From contig NZ_BLPG01000001.1 of NCBI RefSeq assembly GCF_011764445.1, positions 4,960,001 through 5,024,000 of the forward strand: 64,000 nucleotides of DNA, written 5' to 3'. Numbering within the stretch: the first letter of the stretch is position 1; each line of letters opens with the position of its first letter. Position numbers and translations under genes: made by a program. The notes beneath the pieces are model-generated. The model was not told the origin of the DNA. It searched no databases and saw nothing but the letters and a program-made list of their open reading frames with translations. Shown in pieces: positions 51,443 to 59,962 of the stretch. This DNA is from Phytohabitans rumicis (GTDB lineage: Bacteria; Actinomycetota; Actinomycetes; Mycobacteriales; Micromonosporaceae).

Positions 51443-52366
51443 GTGGGACGGGGACTCTCTTATGGGCGGTCGTCGGCGCCGCGGGCGCGCGGCGGCGAGC
51501 CGGAGCAGCTCGGCTTCGAGGGCATGCCGGAGCGGCTGTTCGTGTGCACGCCCAGCAAGCTGGGGGCGTACGCCGACTGCCCGCGCCGCTACCGGTATTC
51601 GTACGTTGACCGGCCCGCCCCTCCCAAGGGCCCGCCGTGGGCGCATAACTCGCTCGGCGCGAGCGTCCACACCGCGCTGCGCAATTGGTACGCGTTGCCC
51701 GCCGAGCGCCGGCAGCCCGAGGCGCTGCCCACCCTGCTCAAGGGCACCTGGGTGCGCGAGGGCTACCGCGACGAGGAGCAGGAGCGCGCCGCGTACCGCC
51801 GGTCTCTCCAGTGGCTCGAGTCCTATGTGGAGACCCTCGATCCGGCGGTCGAGCCGATGGGCGTCGAGCGGGTGGTCGCGGTCAAGACGGCGGTGCTGGC
51901 CTTCAACGGCCGTGCCGACCGGATCGACTCGCGGTCCGGCCCAGACGGGCCCGAGCTGGCGATCGTCGACTACAAGACCGGGCGCACCGGGCTCGATGCC
52001 GACGACGCCCGGGGATCGCAGGCCCTCGCGCTGTACGCGTACGCGGCCGAGCGGGTCTTCCGCCGCCCCTGCCGTCGCGTCGAGCTGCACCACCTGCCCA
52101 CCGGCACGGTCGCCGCGCACGACCACACCGCCGAGTCGCTCGCCCGCCAGGTCAGCCGCGCGGAAGACACCGCCCGCGACATCGTCGCCGCCGAGCGGGC
52201 GGTGGCCGACGGTGCCGACCCGGACGAGGCGTTCCCGACCGCACCGGGGCCGATCTGCACCTGGTGCGACTACCGCAAGAGCTGCCCGGCGGGAGTCAGC
52301 GCACCAGCCAAGGACCCATGGGCGGCCATCGAGCGTTCGGTCACCCCTACGCGCGACGATGAGTAG
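51443..52366 (+). CDS. PD-(D/E)XK nuclease family protein with Fe-S cluster motif
   Basis: 307 residues related to the RecB/AddB nuclease domain. A Cys in YADCPRRYRYSYV and the C-terminal CTWCDYRKSCP give the four Cys of a nuclease-associated iron-sulfur cluster. The catalytic core includes LGASVHTALRNW, the Asp/Lys pair IVDYKTGR and Gln in RGSQALALYAYA. It should act on DNA. The start is GTG (51443) with GGAGGA upstream; ATG 51524 is possible. No helicase partner is adjacent. Confidence 0.85.
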   Translation: MGRGLSYGRSSAPRARGGEPEQLGFEGMPERLFVCTPSKLGAYADCPRRYRYSYVDRPAPPKGPPWAHNSLGASVHTALRNWYALPAERRQPEALPTLLKGTWVREGYRDEEQERAAYRRSLQWLESYVETLDPAVEPMGVERVVAVKTAVLAFNGRADRIDSRSGPDGPELAIVDYKTGRTGLDADDARGSQALALYAYAAERVFRRPCRRVELHHLPTGTVAAHDHTAESLARQVSRAEDTARDIVAAERAVADGADPDEAFPTAPGPICTWCDYRKSCPAGVSAPAKDPWAAIERSVTPTRDDE

Positions 52367-52409
52367 GTAGTCTGCCGCTGTCAGCGGAGTTCTACGGGCG
52401 GAGGTGGCG

Positions 52410-53100
52410 ATGACCGATAGGCAGCTCGCGTCGCCGGCCGACTGGTATCTACTCACCCCGCTCTACTCGGTGGCGGAGGCGGCACGAATTCTGGCCGTGT
52501 CCGCCAGCACGCTCCGGAACTGGGCCGTCGGCTACGACGTGAAGCGCGTTGGCGGCCGGCCCACAGTGGCGTTTCCGCTGATCACGTCCGAGCCGCCGCG
52601 GCCTGGAAAGGCCAGCGTTCCGTTCATCGGATTGGCGGAGGCATACACGCTGCTCGCGTTCAAGGCCGCTGGCGTGCCTGTGCTGCGTGTACGGCCTGCG
52701 ATTCGTTGGCTTGAAGAGCATTTGGGGCTCGCCCAGGCTCTGGCGAGCGAGCGGCTGATGACCGATGGCGGCCGAGGTCCTCTACGACTTCGCCTCGCAC
52801 ACAGACGACGAGGGGGCGCGGGAGGCCGTCGACGGCTTGGTCCGGCCGGTAGTCCGCGACTTCCTGTCCAAGGTGGTCCACCGGGATGGCTGGATCAGTT
52901 TGATCCACCTGTCTCGATACGACAGGGTGGACGTGATAGTCGACCCACGTTTCAACGGCGGCCGTCCTACAGTGGGCCGGCGTGGCATCCCCGTGTCTGC
53001 GGTGCTGAGCCGTCTTCGGGCGGGCGAACCGCGCGACGCGGTGGCGGCCGACTATCACTTGACCGGCGCCGAGGTTGGCGCCTTACAGGCGGCGGCCTGA
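52410..53100 (+). CDS. DUF433-type antitoxin (frameshifted)
   Basis: About 229 residues if one extra base at 52767-52771 is removed (or two added). The first frame starts MTDRQLASPADWYLLTPLYS and contains a MerR-like DNA-binding segment (AEAARILAVSASTLRNWAVG). After LMTDG the second frame continues AEVLYDFASHTDDEGAREAV to the DUF433 domain (IVDPRFNGGRPTVGRRGI, YHLTGAEVGALQAA). Such proteins repress and neutralise a PIN-like toxin encoded just downstream. GGAGG precedes the ATG. Confidence 0.75.
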
Positions 53101-53103
53101 CCG

Positions 53104-53528
53104 ATGCCGACGCCGCAGGCTCCGTTGAGGTTCTTCCTCGACAGGGGCTCGGCTCGCGCACGATCCCTGGGTTGCTCCGGCAAGCCGGCTGGGACCTCGT
53201 CACCATGGACGAGCGGTACGGCGTGACGGCGAGCCAGTCGGTGAGCGACGAGGACTGGATCGCGGAGGCGGCGTCGCGCGGCGAGGTACTTCTGTGCAAG
53301 GACCTGGCGATCGCGCGCAACCAGTTGGAGGCGGAAGCGGTGTTCCGGGCCGACGCGCGCGTGTTCGCCCTGGCCAACGCCAACATCACCGGCATCGCCG
53401 CAGCAGAATGCTTCCTTGCGCACGAGGTCACCATCTGGTCGATGGCCCGACGTGTTCCCGGTCCCTACGTTGTCTCGGTCAGTACGGGCAGACTCCGCCG
53501 ATGTCGCCTGAACCTGGGGCGTGACTAG
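53104..53528 (+). CDS. PIN-like (DUF5615-type) toxin (frameshifted)
   Basis: About 141 residues if one G is restored in the run at 53144-53147. PLRFFLDRG, with the first acidic residue, joins LGSRTIPGLLRQAGWDLVTM, and SDEDWIAEAASRGEVLLCKD and ANANITGIAAAE follow, giving the PIN-like acidic set. It should be a ribonuclease toxin restrained by the antitoxin. It starts three bases after the antitoxin stop. Both members carry a frameshift, so the module may be inactive. Confidence 0.75.
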
Positions 53529-53529
53529 G

Positions 53530-54354
53530 TCAGTGCGGCGCGCGGTCGGCTCGCTCCATGGCGCCCTTGTAGATCGGGCCGGTGCGGTACCGGCGTGGTA
53601 GGGCGCCTACCAGCAGGCGGAGGCCGCGTACGGACAGGTTGGCGCCGAGGTCGGCGATGGGCAGGCCGAGCGCGCCGTACATGCGGCGGGCCCAGGGCGG
53701 CAGCAGGCCGAACGCGGTGCCGGCCAGGCCGAAGTACGCCAGGCGTACCGGGGTCAGCCCGAGCCGCCAGGGCAGCGGCGGGTACGTCAGGAACAGGAAC
53801 GTCTGGGCGGCGGCCTTGCTCATGCCCAGTTCGGGTCGGACGCGGCGATAGTAGTCGGCGACCTCGGCGGCGGTGCCTGGCACGGTCGCGGGGTCGAGGC
53901 CGATCAGCGCGGCCACCCGTCGCTGCTCGGCGTAGTACGCGTCGACGTCGGCGGGGCTGAGCGCCACCCCGGCCCGCTTGGCGGTGGTGATGAACGACTC
54001 GACCTCGGCGACGTGCACCCAGCGCAGCAGGTCGGGCTCGTCGACGCGGAACTCCGTACCCGTGCGGGGGTCGGTGCCGCGCAGCCTGGCGTGGATCGCG
54101 CGGACCCGGCGCCCGGCCGCCTCCGCCTGGGTGGTGGTGCCGTAGACGGTGGTGGCGACGTACGTCGACGTGCGGACCAGCCGGCCCCAGGGGTCGGTCT
54201 TGTAGTCGGAGTTCTGGACGACGGCGGCGACCGCCAGGGGGTGGAGGGCCTGCAGGTAGAGCGAGCGCAGGCCGGCGACCAGGAGGATGGGCTCTTCGTG
54301 CAGTCGCCAGCTCACCGAGTCGGGCCCGAACAGGCCGAGGTCTTCAGCGGCCAT
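53530..54354 (-). CDS. MpaB/DUF2236 family oxygenase-like protein
   Basis: 274 residues. SWRLHEEPILLVAGLRSLYL, the conserved HPLAVAAVVQNSDYKTDPWG (His) and WVHVAEVESFI match the MpaB/latex-clearing protein-related DUF2236 family, many of which bind heme. The C-terminal part has FLTYPPLPWRLGLTPVRLAYFG. The substrate is unknown. It starts five bases after the Fur stop, so the two are co-transcribed; iron or peroxide control by Fur is inference. It ends next to the toxin stop. Confidence 0.85.
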   Translation of the reverse strand: MAAEDLGLFGPDSVSWRLHEEPILLVAGLRSLYLQALHPLAVAAVVQNSDYKTDPWGRLVRTSTYVATTVYGTTTQAEAAGRRVRAIHARLRGTDPRTGTEFRVDEPDLLRWVHVAEVESFITTAKRAGVALSPADVDAYYAEQRRVAALIGLDPATVPGTAAEVADYYRRVRPELGMSKAAAQTFLFLTYPPLPWRLGLTPVRLAYFGLAGTAFGLLPPWARRMYGALGLPIADLGANLSVRGLRLLVGALPRRYRTGPIYKGAMERADRAPH

Positions 54355-54359
54355 TTGGA

Positions 54360-54785
54360 CTAATCGTCGGTTGCGCGGCGGGTCTGGCACGTGGGGCACA
54401 GGCCCCAGAACGTGACCTCCGCCTCGTCGATCTCGAAGCCGTGTGTGACGTTGGGGTCGAGGCAGGGGGCCTGGCCAACCGCACAGTCGATGTCGCCCAC
54501 CTCGCCGCAGCCGCGGCACACCACGTGGTGATGGTTGTCGCCGGCGCGGGCCTCGTAGCGGGCCGGGCTGCCGGCCGGCTCCAGGCGCCGGGCCAGGCCG
54601 GCGCGCGACAGGGCGCCCAGCACGTCGTAGACCGCCTGGGTGGAGACGGAATCGAGGCGGGTGCGGACCCGGCGGGCGATCTCGTCCACCTCCAGGTGGC
54701 CACCGCCGGAAAGCACGTCGAGCACGGCGAGCCGAGGTCGGGTGACCCGCAGGCCGCGCGACCTTAGCAATTCCTCGCCGTGCAT
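54360..54785 (-). CDS. fur: Fur-family transcriptional regulator
   Basis: 141 residues. A winged helix (about 1-78; LLRSRGLRVTRPRLAVLDVL, STQAVYDVLGALSRAGL) precedes a metal-binding dimerisation domain with HHHVVCRGCGEVGDIDC and CPTCQTRR, containing two CxxC pairs and the conserved His cluster. It resembles the FurA/CatR branch controlling peroxide or iron genes. No catalase gene is adjacent; MpaB follows instead. The ATG at 54785 is preceded by TTATTGCTAC, a possible operator arm. Confidence 0.88.
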   Translation of the reverse strand: MHGEELLRSRGLRVTRPRLAVLDVLSGGGHLEVDEIARRVRTRLDSVSTQAVYDVLGALSRAGLARRLEPAGSPARYEARAGDNHHHVVCRGCGEVGDIDCAVGQAPCLDPNVTHGFEIDEAEVTFWGLCPTCQTRRATDD

Positions 54786-54950
54786 GTAGCAATAACAGCA
54801 CGCAGGGCCAACTCCAGCAAGGTGGCCGGAACCGCGCTGAACCGGACGGACTCGGTTGACGTAGCCCCGGTTGAGGACGGGAGCAAGTTGCGAGTTCAAC
54901 CAAACCCGTAGGCTGGCTGGGCGAATTCGCATAGCTGCAAGGAGGCCACG

Positions 54951-55442
54951 GTGTTCGAGGAGATCATGGGTTTGCCGGCGCACCCGTTGTTGGTGCATTT
55001 CGCGGTCGTGTTCGTTCCCCTGCTCGCGGTGTCGGCGGTGGCCTACGCGCTGCTGCCGCGGCTGCGGGCGAAGATCGGCTGGGTCGCCGCGTTGCTCGCC
55101 ATCGGCGGGCCGCTGGCGGCGCTGTTCGCCAAGCTCTCCGGCGCCGAGCTTGAGAAGCGCCTGATCGCCAAGAACTACGGCGCGGACATCCTGGCCAAGG
55201 TCAACGACCACCAGGCGTACGGCGACCTGACGTTCTGGTTCAGCCTCGCGCTCGGTGTGGGCACGCTCCTGCTGGTGCTGCTGACGAACGGCCTGACCAC
55301 CGGCAGGGCCACCGCGAAGGGCCTGCCCACGTGGCTCACCTGGGTGCTGGGCGCGGCCGTGATCGTGCTGGCGGGCGTCACCGGGGTCTACGTGTTCCTT
55401 ACCGGTGACTCGGGCGCCGACGCCGTCTGGACCGGTGTCTGA
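54951..55442 (+). CDS. DUF2231 membrane protein
   Basis: 163 residues with four transmembrane helices (about 13-33, 40-58, 92-112, 125-147). GLPAHPLLVHFAVVFVPLLA and LVVHF-type His are characteristic of DUF2231; the second half has NDHQAYGDLTFWFSLALGV. Function unknown. The GTG start has AAGGAGG six bases upstream. It is divergent from fur (165 bp). Confidence 0.88.
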   Translation: MFEEIMGLPAHPLLVHFAVVFVPLLAVSAVAYALLPRLRAKIGWVAALLAIGGPLAALFAKLSGAELEKRLIAKNYGADILAKVNDHQAYGDLTFWFSLALGVGTLLLVLLTNGLTTGRATAKGLPTWLTWVLGAAVIVLAGVTGVYVFLTGDSGADAVWTGV

Positions 55443-55472
55443 GAGCTAGCGCTCAAGGAACGCCAGCTCTCA
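55440..55472. terminator. Hairpin joining two convergent stop codons
   Basis: TGAGAGCT and AGCTCTCA are perfect complements across AGCGCTCAAGGAACGCC. The first three bases are the stop codon of the DUF2231 gene, and the last three, read on the other strand, are the stop of the facing gene. A short stem, but its placement is exact. Confidence 0.7.
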
Positions 55473-55835
55473 GAAGAGCAGCCGCGAGCAGAGCAGGCAG
55501 ACCACGATCATGAGGACGGCGGCGGCGATCATGCCGATGCCGTACGTCAGCGTGCGCGCGCTCCGCTCCTCGGCCTCCACCCCGGCCATGTCCTGCCCCG
55601 GCAGGCGCCGGGGCGTGGGCGGCTGCAGGACGACCGGTGGCCGCCACCCCAGGGGCGGCGGTGTGGCCGTCGGCGGGCCCGGATAGACCGGCTGAGCAGG
55701 CGGCACCGGCCGTACCGGCTCGGCGGAACCAGCCGCGCTCGGCGGCTCGGCAGAGCCAGCCTGGGTCGGCTCCGCCCCATTGGCCGTATGCCGCCAGAAC
55801 TCGTCGTCGGCAAGGCCGCCGCTGCGCGTCGTCAC
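55470..55835 (-). CDS. Small tail-anchored membrane protein with Pro-rich N-terminus
   Basis: 121 residues from the GTG at 55835 (133 from 55871). A Pro/Ala/Thr-rich cytoplasmic part (about 25-80; PPAQPVYPGPPTATPPPLGW) is followed by one C-terminal transmembrane helix (about 97-118; GIGMIAAAVLMIVVCLLCSR). No family recognised. The gene is convergent with DUF2231 through a shared hairpin, and divergent from the 57-residue gene at 55902. Confidence 0.68.
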   Translation of the reverse strand: MTTRSGGLADDEFWRHTANGAEPTQAGSAEPPSAAGSAEPVRPVPPAQPVYPGPPTATPPPLGWRPPVVLQPPTPRRLPGQDMAGVEAEERSARTLTYGIGMIAAAVLMIVVCLLCSRLLF

Positions 55836-55901
55836 GCTCACCGACGCTACCAACGTGTGGGCGCTCCACACCGTTCACGTCCCGTGGGTACGCTTCGAGG
55901 C

Positions 55902-56075
55902 GTGAACGGGGTGGAAGATCTGCGCCAGGATCCGGACCGCTTGGTCGAGCTCAGCGAGGACGACCTTCCGGTGTTGCCCGACCAGACTCGGGACGACACC
56001 GACCGCGGGTGGGGTGAGTCGTCGTACTCCAACGACGACCGGCTGCTGGAAGAGCGCCCGCCGCACTGGGGGTGA
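55902..56075 (+). CDS. Small conserved acidic protein
   Basis: 57 residues beginning MNGVEDLRQDPDRLVELSED (GTG start) and ending DDRLLEERPPHWG. It is strongly acidic and polar without membrane or Cys motifs. The C-terminal RLLEERPPHW is typical of a short actinobacterial protein family of unknown function. It is the last gene before the MITE-like element and faces the SAF gene. Confidence 0.65.
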   Translation: MNGVEDLRQDPDRLVELSEDDLPVLPDQTRDDTDRGWGESSYSNDDRLLEERPPHWG

Positions 56076-56081
56076 CCCGTC

Positions 56082-56251
56082 CTAGGGCCCGTTTTATAAG
56101 GGCTGGCCGGCCTGCGGCGGACCCAGACGACGACCGGCGGCACCGGTCGAAAGGCCGCATACAACACCGGTATGCGACCTTCCGCCCGGCTTGCCGGATC
56201 GCCGCCTCGGCCTCGCCTAGGCTCGACCGACCCTTATAAAACGGGCCCTAG
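56082..56251. mobile_element. MITE-like element, 170 bp
   Basis: Perfect 21-bp terminal inverted repeats, CTAGGGCCCGTTTTATAAGG plus G on the left (56082-56102) and its complement on the right (56231-56251). If TA is taken as the duplicated target, the element is flanked by TA on both sides, as for Tc1/mariner or IS630-type insertions. The interior is non-coding and carries smaller stems (AAGGCCGCATAC / GTATGCGACCTT; CGACCGG / CCGGTCG). It fills the junction between two convergent genes; the SAF gene's TAG stop uses the TA border. Confidence 0.7.
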
Positions 56252-56676
56252 CCGGGGCGGACCAGGATGCCGAAGCGGGTGCCTTCGGGCAGGCCGACGA
56301 CCGCGCGTGCCCGCTCCGGGGTGAGCGCGAGCAGGATCGCGCCGTCCGCGCCGACGACGCCCAGCACCAGGGCACGCGGTGCGACCAGGGCCGAGCTCGC
56401 CAGCAGGTCGACCTGGTCGCCGGCCCGGACGAGGCCGAGCAGCGCCGGCTCCGCCAGCCGTACCGGCACGCCGACCGCGTCCGCCGGCACCGCGAGCCGC
56501 CCGCCGGCGTCCACGGTGGGCGGCGGCGTCGACTGGGCGACCGCCGGGAGGCACCGCGCCGGCTCGCGGGCGTAGAGCACGCCGACCGCGGTGAGCAGCA
56601 GCGCCGCGACCAGGGCCAAACGAAACAGCGTGCGCCCGCGTGGCCGGCGCACCGGATCGAGCTTCGGGTCCCGCAT
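56248..56676 (-). CDS. SAF-domain membrane protein (CpaB-like)
   Basis: 142 residues. A basic start (PVRRPRGRTLFRLALVAALL), one transmembrane helix (about 17-36) and an extracytoplasmic SAF-like domain (about 55-142; LAVPADAVGVPVRLAEPALL, VRAGDQVDLLASSALV). SAF domains occur in the CpaB/RcpC pilus assembly proteins and in flagellar FlgA; this one is short and not next to pilus genes. The stop codon is at the MITE border and appears to be unaffected by the insertion. Confidence 0.78.
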   Translation of the reverse strand: MRDPKLDPVRRPRGRTLFRLALVAALLLTAVGVLYAREPARCLPAVAQSTPPPTVDAGGRLAVPADAVGVPVRLAEPALLGLVRAGDQVDLLASSALVAPRALVLGVVGADGAILLALTPERARAVVGLPEGTRFGILVRPG

Positions 56677-56802
56677 GACCGGGACGCTAGGCGCGCACCC
56701 CGACGCTTCGGGGCCGCCAACGGGCCACCTGTGGATAACCGGGGTGCCTGTGGATAACTCCCGCGACCCGAGTGGATCTGCTAGCGGCGGAGCAGCCGCA
56801 GG

Positions 56803-57153
56803 TCAGGCGGCGGACGAGGAGGAGGTGGCCGCCGCGGGCTTCGCGGACGAGGACGACTCCGACTTCGCGGCCGCCGGCTTCGCGTCCGAAGACGACGTGG
56901 AGGTCGACGTGGAGGACGTCGAGGACGAGTCCGACGAAGAGGACGACGAGGACGAAGACGACGAGGTCTCCGCGGACTTCCGCGAATCGGTCCGGTAGAA
57001 GCCCGAGCCCTTGAACACGATCCCGACCGAGCCGAAGAGCTTGCGCAGCCGGCCCTCGCACGCCGGGCACTCGGTCAGCGGCTCGTCGGCGAAGGACTGC
57101 ACCGCCTCGAGCTGGTGGCCGCACGCGGTGCACGCGTACTGGTAGGTGGGCAA
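56803..57153 (-). CDS. FmdB-family zinc-ribbon protein with Ser-rich tail (Ruc-like)
   Basis: 116 residues. Zinc ribbon C8, C11, C29, C32 (YQYACTACGHQLE, LTECPACEGRL), then LFGSVGIVFKGSGFYRTDSR and a Ser/Thr/Asp/Ala low-complexity tail of about 50 residues. It corresponds by position (next to 5-FTHF cyclo-ligase and galU) and build to Rv0991c, described as the redox-regulated chaperone Ruc that works with Hsp70. The start is TTG, with GGAGG five bases upstream. The chaperone role here is by orthology. Confidence 0.82.
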   Translation of the reverse strand: MPTYQYACTACGHQLEAVQSFADEPLTECPACEGRLRKLFGSVGIVFKGSGFYRTDSRKSAETSSSSSSSSSSSDSSSTSSTSTSTSSSDAKPAAAKSESSSSAKPAAATSSSSAA

Positions 57154-57242
57154 GATCTCCTCCGGAACTGACGAACGGAACTGACTGGCACTCCGCTTCT
57201 CCGAGTGCCAATAGTGCGTCATCGGACCGGGTGGCGTCCAGT

Positions 57243-57844
57243 TCACGCCGGCAACATCACCAGGCCGCCGGAGGGCGTGATCACCGCGCGTACCCGCCGG
57301 TCGTGCGGCTCGTCGGGCACCGCGTCGATCAGTTCGCCGTCGTGCAGCAGCGCCACCGTCAGCACGTCCTCGGCCACCCGGGCCAGCGCGCGGTCGTACG
57401 ACCCGCCGCCGCGGCCCAGGCGTACGCCGCGCCGGTCCACGGCCACGGCGGGCACCACGATCAGCTCGGCGGTGGCCACCGCCTCCTCGCCGAGCCGGCG
57501 GCCACTCGGCTCGCGCAGCCCGCGGGCGCCGGGGGTGAGCGAGGACGGCCCGTGGTACGCCCCCACTCCAGGTCGAGGTCGGGCCGGAGCACCGGCAGCA
57601 GCAGCCGCGCGCCCGGGGCCAGCGCGCCGGCGAGCGCTTCGGGCAGCCCGGGACCGCCCGGCTCCGCCCCGATCGGCACGTATCCGGCCACGCAGCGGGG
57701 CCCCTCCCGGCGTACCAGAGAAACAAGCTCGGCCAGGACGAGCGCGGACGCCGACTCCAACGACGCCGCTGGCAGCGACCGGCGGTGGGTGATCAACGCG
57801 GCGCGCAGAGCCGCCTTACGCGGAAGATCCGATAAATCCGGCAC
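57243..57844 (-). CDS. 5-formyltetrahydrofolate cyclo-ligase (frameshifted)
   Basis: About 200 residues once one base is restored in the C run at 57560-57564. The first frame runs KAALRAALITHRRSLP to RPDLDLEWG; the second continues AYHGPSSLTPGARGLREP, VVPAVAVDRRGVRLGRGGGS and YDRAL. LGRGGGSYDRAL is the family signature for the ATP/folate site. It converts 5-formyl-THF to 5,10-methenyl-THF. It precedes the divergent diguanylate cyclase by about 47 bp. Confidence 0.88.
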
Positions 57845-57891
57845 GCAACACTCCTGCCATTCCCCGTCCCCTTCATCCCCGCTGTGTCAGC

Positions 57892-59952
57892 ATGCCAGTT
57901 GTGACGCTGCGTGGACGGTTGACGACCGCCTTCCTCGCGGTCGTGCTCGGTCCCGTGCTGCTGGGGGCTTTTTTCGTCGGCGCCACCGTCGCCGCGGTCA
58001 GCCGCGACCGGTCGGTCGAGCGGCTCGACGCCGCCGCGACCACCGTGCGCACGTCGGTGGGGGCGCTCTGCCAGCAGCTGCAGGCGACGGCCGACGCGGT
58101 CGCGCTGCCGTCCGTGCCCGAGCAGCGCCTCGCCGTCGCCAACCAGGTCGTCGCGCGCGGGCTCGCGACCGCCGTGCGGGTCGGCGACTTCACCACGCCC
58201 GGGGCGCCGCCGCTGCCCTGGGCCGACTGCGCCGGCACCGTCGCCGGCCCCTACGAAGCGCTCGCCGTGCGGGTGGAGCTGCGCGACGCCGCCGGCGCCG
58301 ACCTCGGCACCGTCGAGGTGGCGCAGGCCGTCGACGCGGCCTTCGTGCGCCGGCTCGCCGACGCCGCGGGCACGGCCGTCACGCTGCGCGGCGGCGCCAC
58401 CTTCAGCACCGAGCCGATCCACTCGCGCGACGCGGTGGTCCAGGCTGCGGATGGGGTACGCGGGGAGGCCGTCACCGAGACGCGAGAGGGACGCTACGTG
58501 CGCCGCGTCGACCCGGCCCCCGGGCAGCCGCTGCCGCTCGTGATCTCCGTGCCACGCAGCGAGCCGCAGGGAATCTACGCCGTCCTGGTCGCGGCCGTGG
58601 TGCTCGCCGGGCTGCTCGCGGTGCTGGCGGCCTGGTGGCTGGCGCGCACGACGACCCGGCCGCTCGCCGAATTGGGCCACGCCGCCGAGCGGGTGGCCGG
58701 CGGCGACCTGGACGCCCGGGTGCCGGTGCGGGCCCGGGACGAGGTGGGCCGGCTGGCCGCCACGTTCAACCGGATGACCCGGGAGACGCAGTCCTACGTC
58801 CAGGCGCTCACCGCCAGCCGCGACCAGCTCCGCGGGCATCTCGCCGTGCTGGGCGACACCCTGTCCAGCACCCACGACCTGCACCGCATCCTCCAGGTGA
58901 TCCTGCAGACCGCGCTCGCCGCGACCGGCGCGCGGGCCGGCGTGGTGCTGCTGCTGGACCCGGCGACCGGGACGCTCGTCGCGCAGAGCACCGAGGGCCT
59001 CGACGAACCCGATCCGCGCGTGCCGCTGGGCAGCGGGCTGCTCGGGACGGTGGCCGCGACCGGCGAGCCGCTGCGCGGGCGGGTGGACCGGGACGGGCCG
59101 GCGCTGGCCGACGGCGAGCCGCCCTGCCGCACGTACGTCGCCGTGCCGTTCGCCGGTCCGGCCCCGATCGGTGACGTGGAGGCGCCGGCGCTCGGCGTGC
59201 TCGCCCTGTACGACCGGCTGGGCTCGGACGAGTTCGATGACGCCGACCTGGTCACGCTGCGCACCTTCGCCGGGCAGGCGGCGGTCGCCGTGGACAACGT
59301 CCGGGTGCACGAGGAGGCGCAGCGCCTGTCGCTGACCGACCCGCTGACCGGCCTCTGGAATTACCGCTATCTGAAGGAGTCGGTGCGGCGGGAGGTGGAG
59401 CGGGCCAGCCGGTTCGGCCGGATGCTGGCGGTGCTCGCGCTCGACCTCGACCGGTTCAAGGAGGTCAACGACACCCACGGGCACGGGGCCGGCGACGCGG
59501 TGCTGGTCGAGTTCGCCCGGCGGGTACGCGCCGAGGTGCGCGAGGTCGACCTGGCGTTCCGGCAGGGCGGCGAGGAGTTCGTGGTGCTGCTGCCGGAGAC
59601 CGACGCCCGGGGCGGCATGATCGTGGCGCAGCGCCTGGGTGCGGCGCTGCGCGGTACGCCGATCCCGATCGGTCCGGACGGCGAATCCATGCCGGTGACC
59701 GTCTCCATCGGCATCGCCGTCTACCCCGACCACGGGGTCACCGGCCAGCAGGTGCTCGACGCCGCCGACGACGCGCTGTACGCCGCGAAGGCGGCCGGGC
59801 GGGACACGTACCGGGTAGCGACCGCCCTCGAACCTCCGCCGGCTCTGGAGATCCCGGTGCCGGCCGGTGCGGTCCCGCCGGACGACGATCTGCCGCGGGC
59901 AGGCGGCGCGTCACCCGGGACTCACCCGCCGCGACAGAGCCGTGGCCGATAG
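57892..59952 (+). CDS. Membrane diguanylate cyclase with HAMP, GAF and GGDEF domains
   Basis: 686 residues. Transmembrane helices at about 10-32 and 226-250 enclose an extracytoplasmic sensor; then a HAMP linker (LARTTTRPLAELGHAAERVA), a GAF domain (about 325-480) and a GGDEF domain (about 490-650). LTDPLTGLWNYRYLKE, DLDRFKEVNDTHGH and the active-site GGEEF (about 557) indicate a working cyclase making c-di-GMP. An RxxD inhibitory site (REVD) sits five residues before GGEEF, so feedback inhibition is likely. GTG 57901 is an alternative start. Confidence 0.9.
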   Translation: MPVVTLRGRLTTAFLAVVLGPVLLGAFFVGATVAAVSRDRSVERLDAAATTVRTSVGALCQQLQATADAVALPSVPEQRLAVANQVVARGLATAVRVGDFTTPGAPPLPWADCAGTVAGPYEALAVRVELRDAAGADLGTVEVAQAVDAAFVRRLADAAGTAVTLRGGATFSTEPIHSRDAVVQAADGVRGEAVTETREGRYVRRVDPAPGQPLPLVISVPRSEPQGIYAVLVAAVVLAGLLAVLAAWWLARTTTRPLAELGHAAERVAGGDLDARVPVRARDEVGRLAATFNRMTRETQSYVQALTASRDQLRGHLAVLGDTLSSTHDLHRILQVILQTALAATGARAGVVLLLDPATGTLVAQSTEGLDEPDPRVPLGSGLLGTVAATGEPLRGRVDRDGPALADGEPPCRTYVAVPFAGPAPIGDVEAPALGVLALYDRLGSDEFDDADLVTLRTFAGQAAVAVDNVRVHEEAQRLSLTDPLTGLWNYRYLKESVRREVERASRFGRMLAVLALDLDRFKEVNDTHGHGAGDAVLVEFARRVRAEVREVDLAFRQGGEEFVVLLPETDARGGMIVAQRLGAALRGTPIPIGPDGESMPVTVSIGIAVYPDHGVTGQQVLDAADDALYAAKAAGRDTYRVATALEPPPALEIPVPAGAVPPDDDLPRAGGASPGTHPPRQSRGR

Positions 59953-59962
59953 TCTCGCGGGC

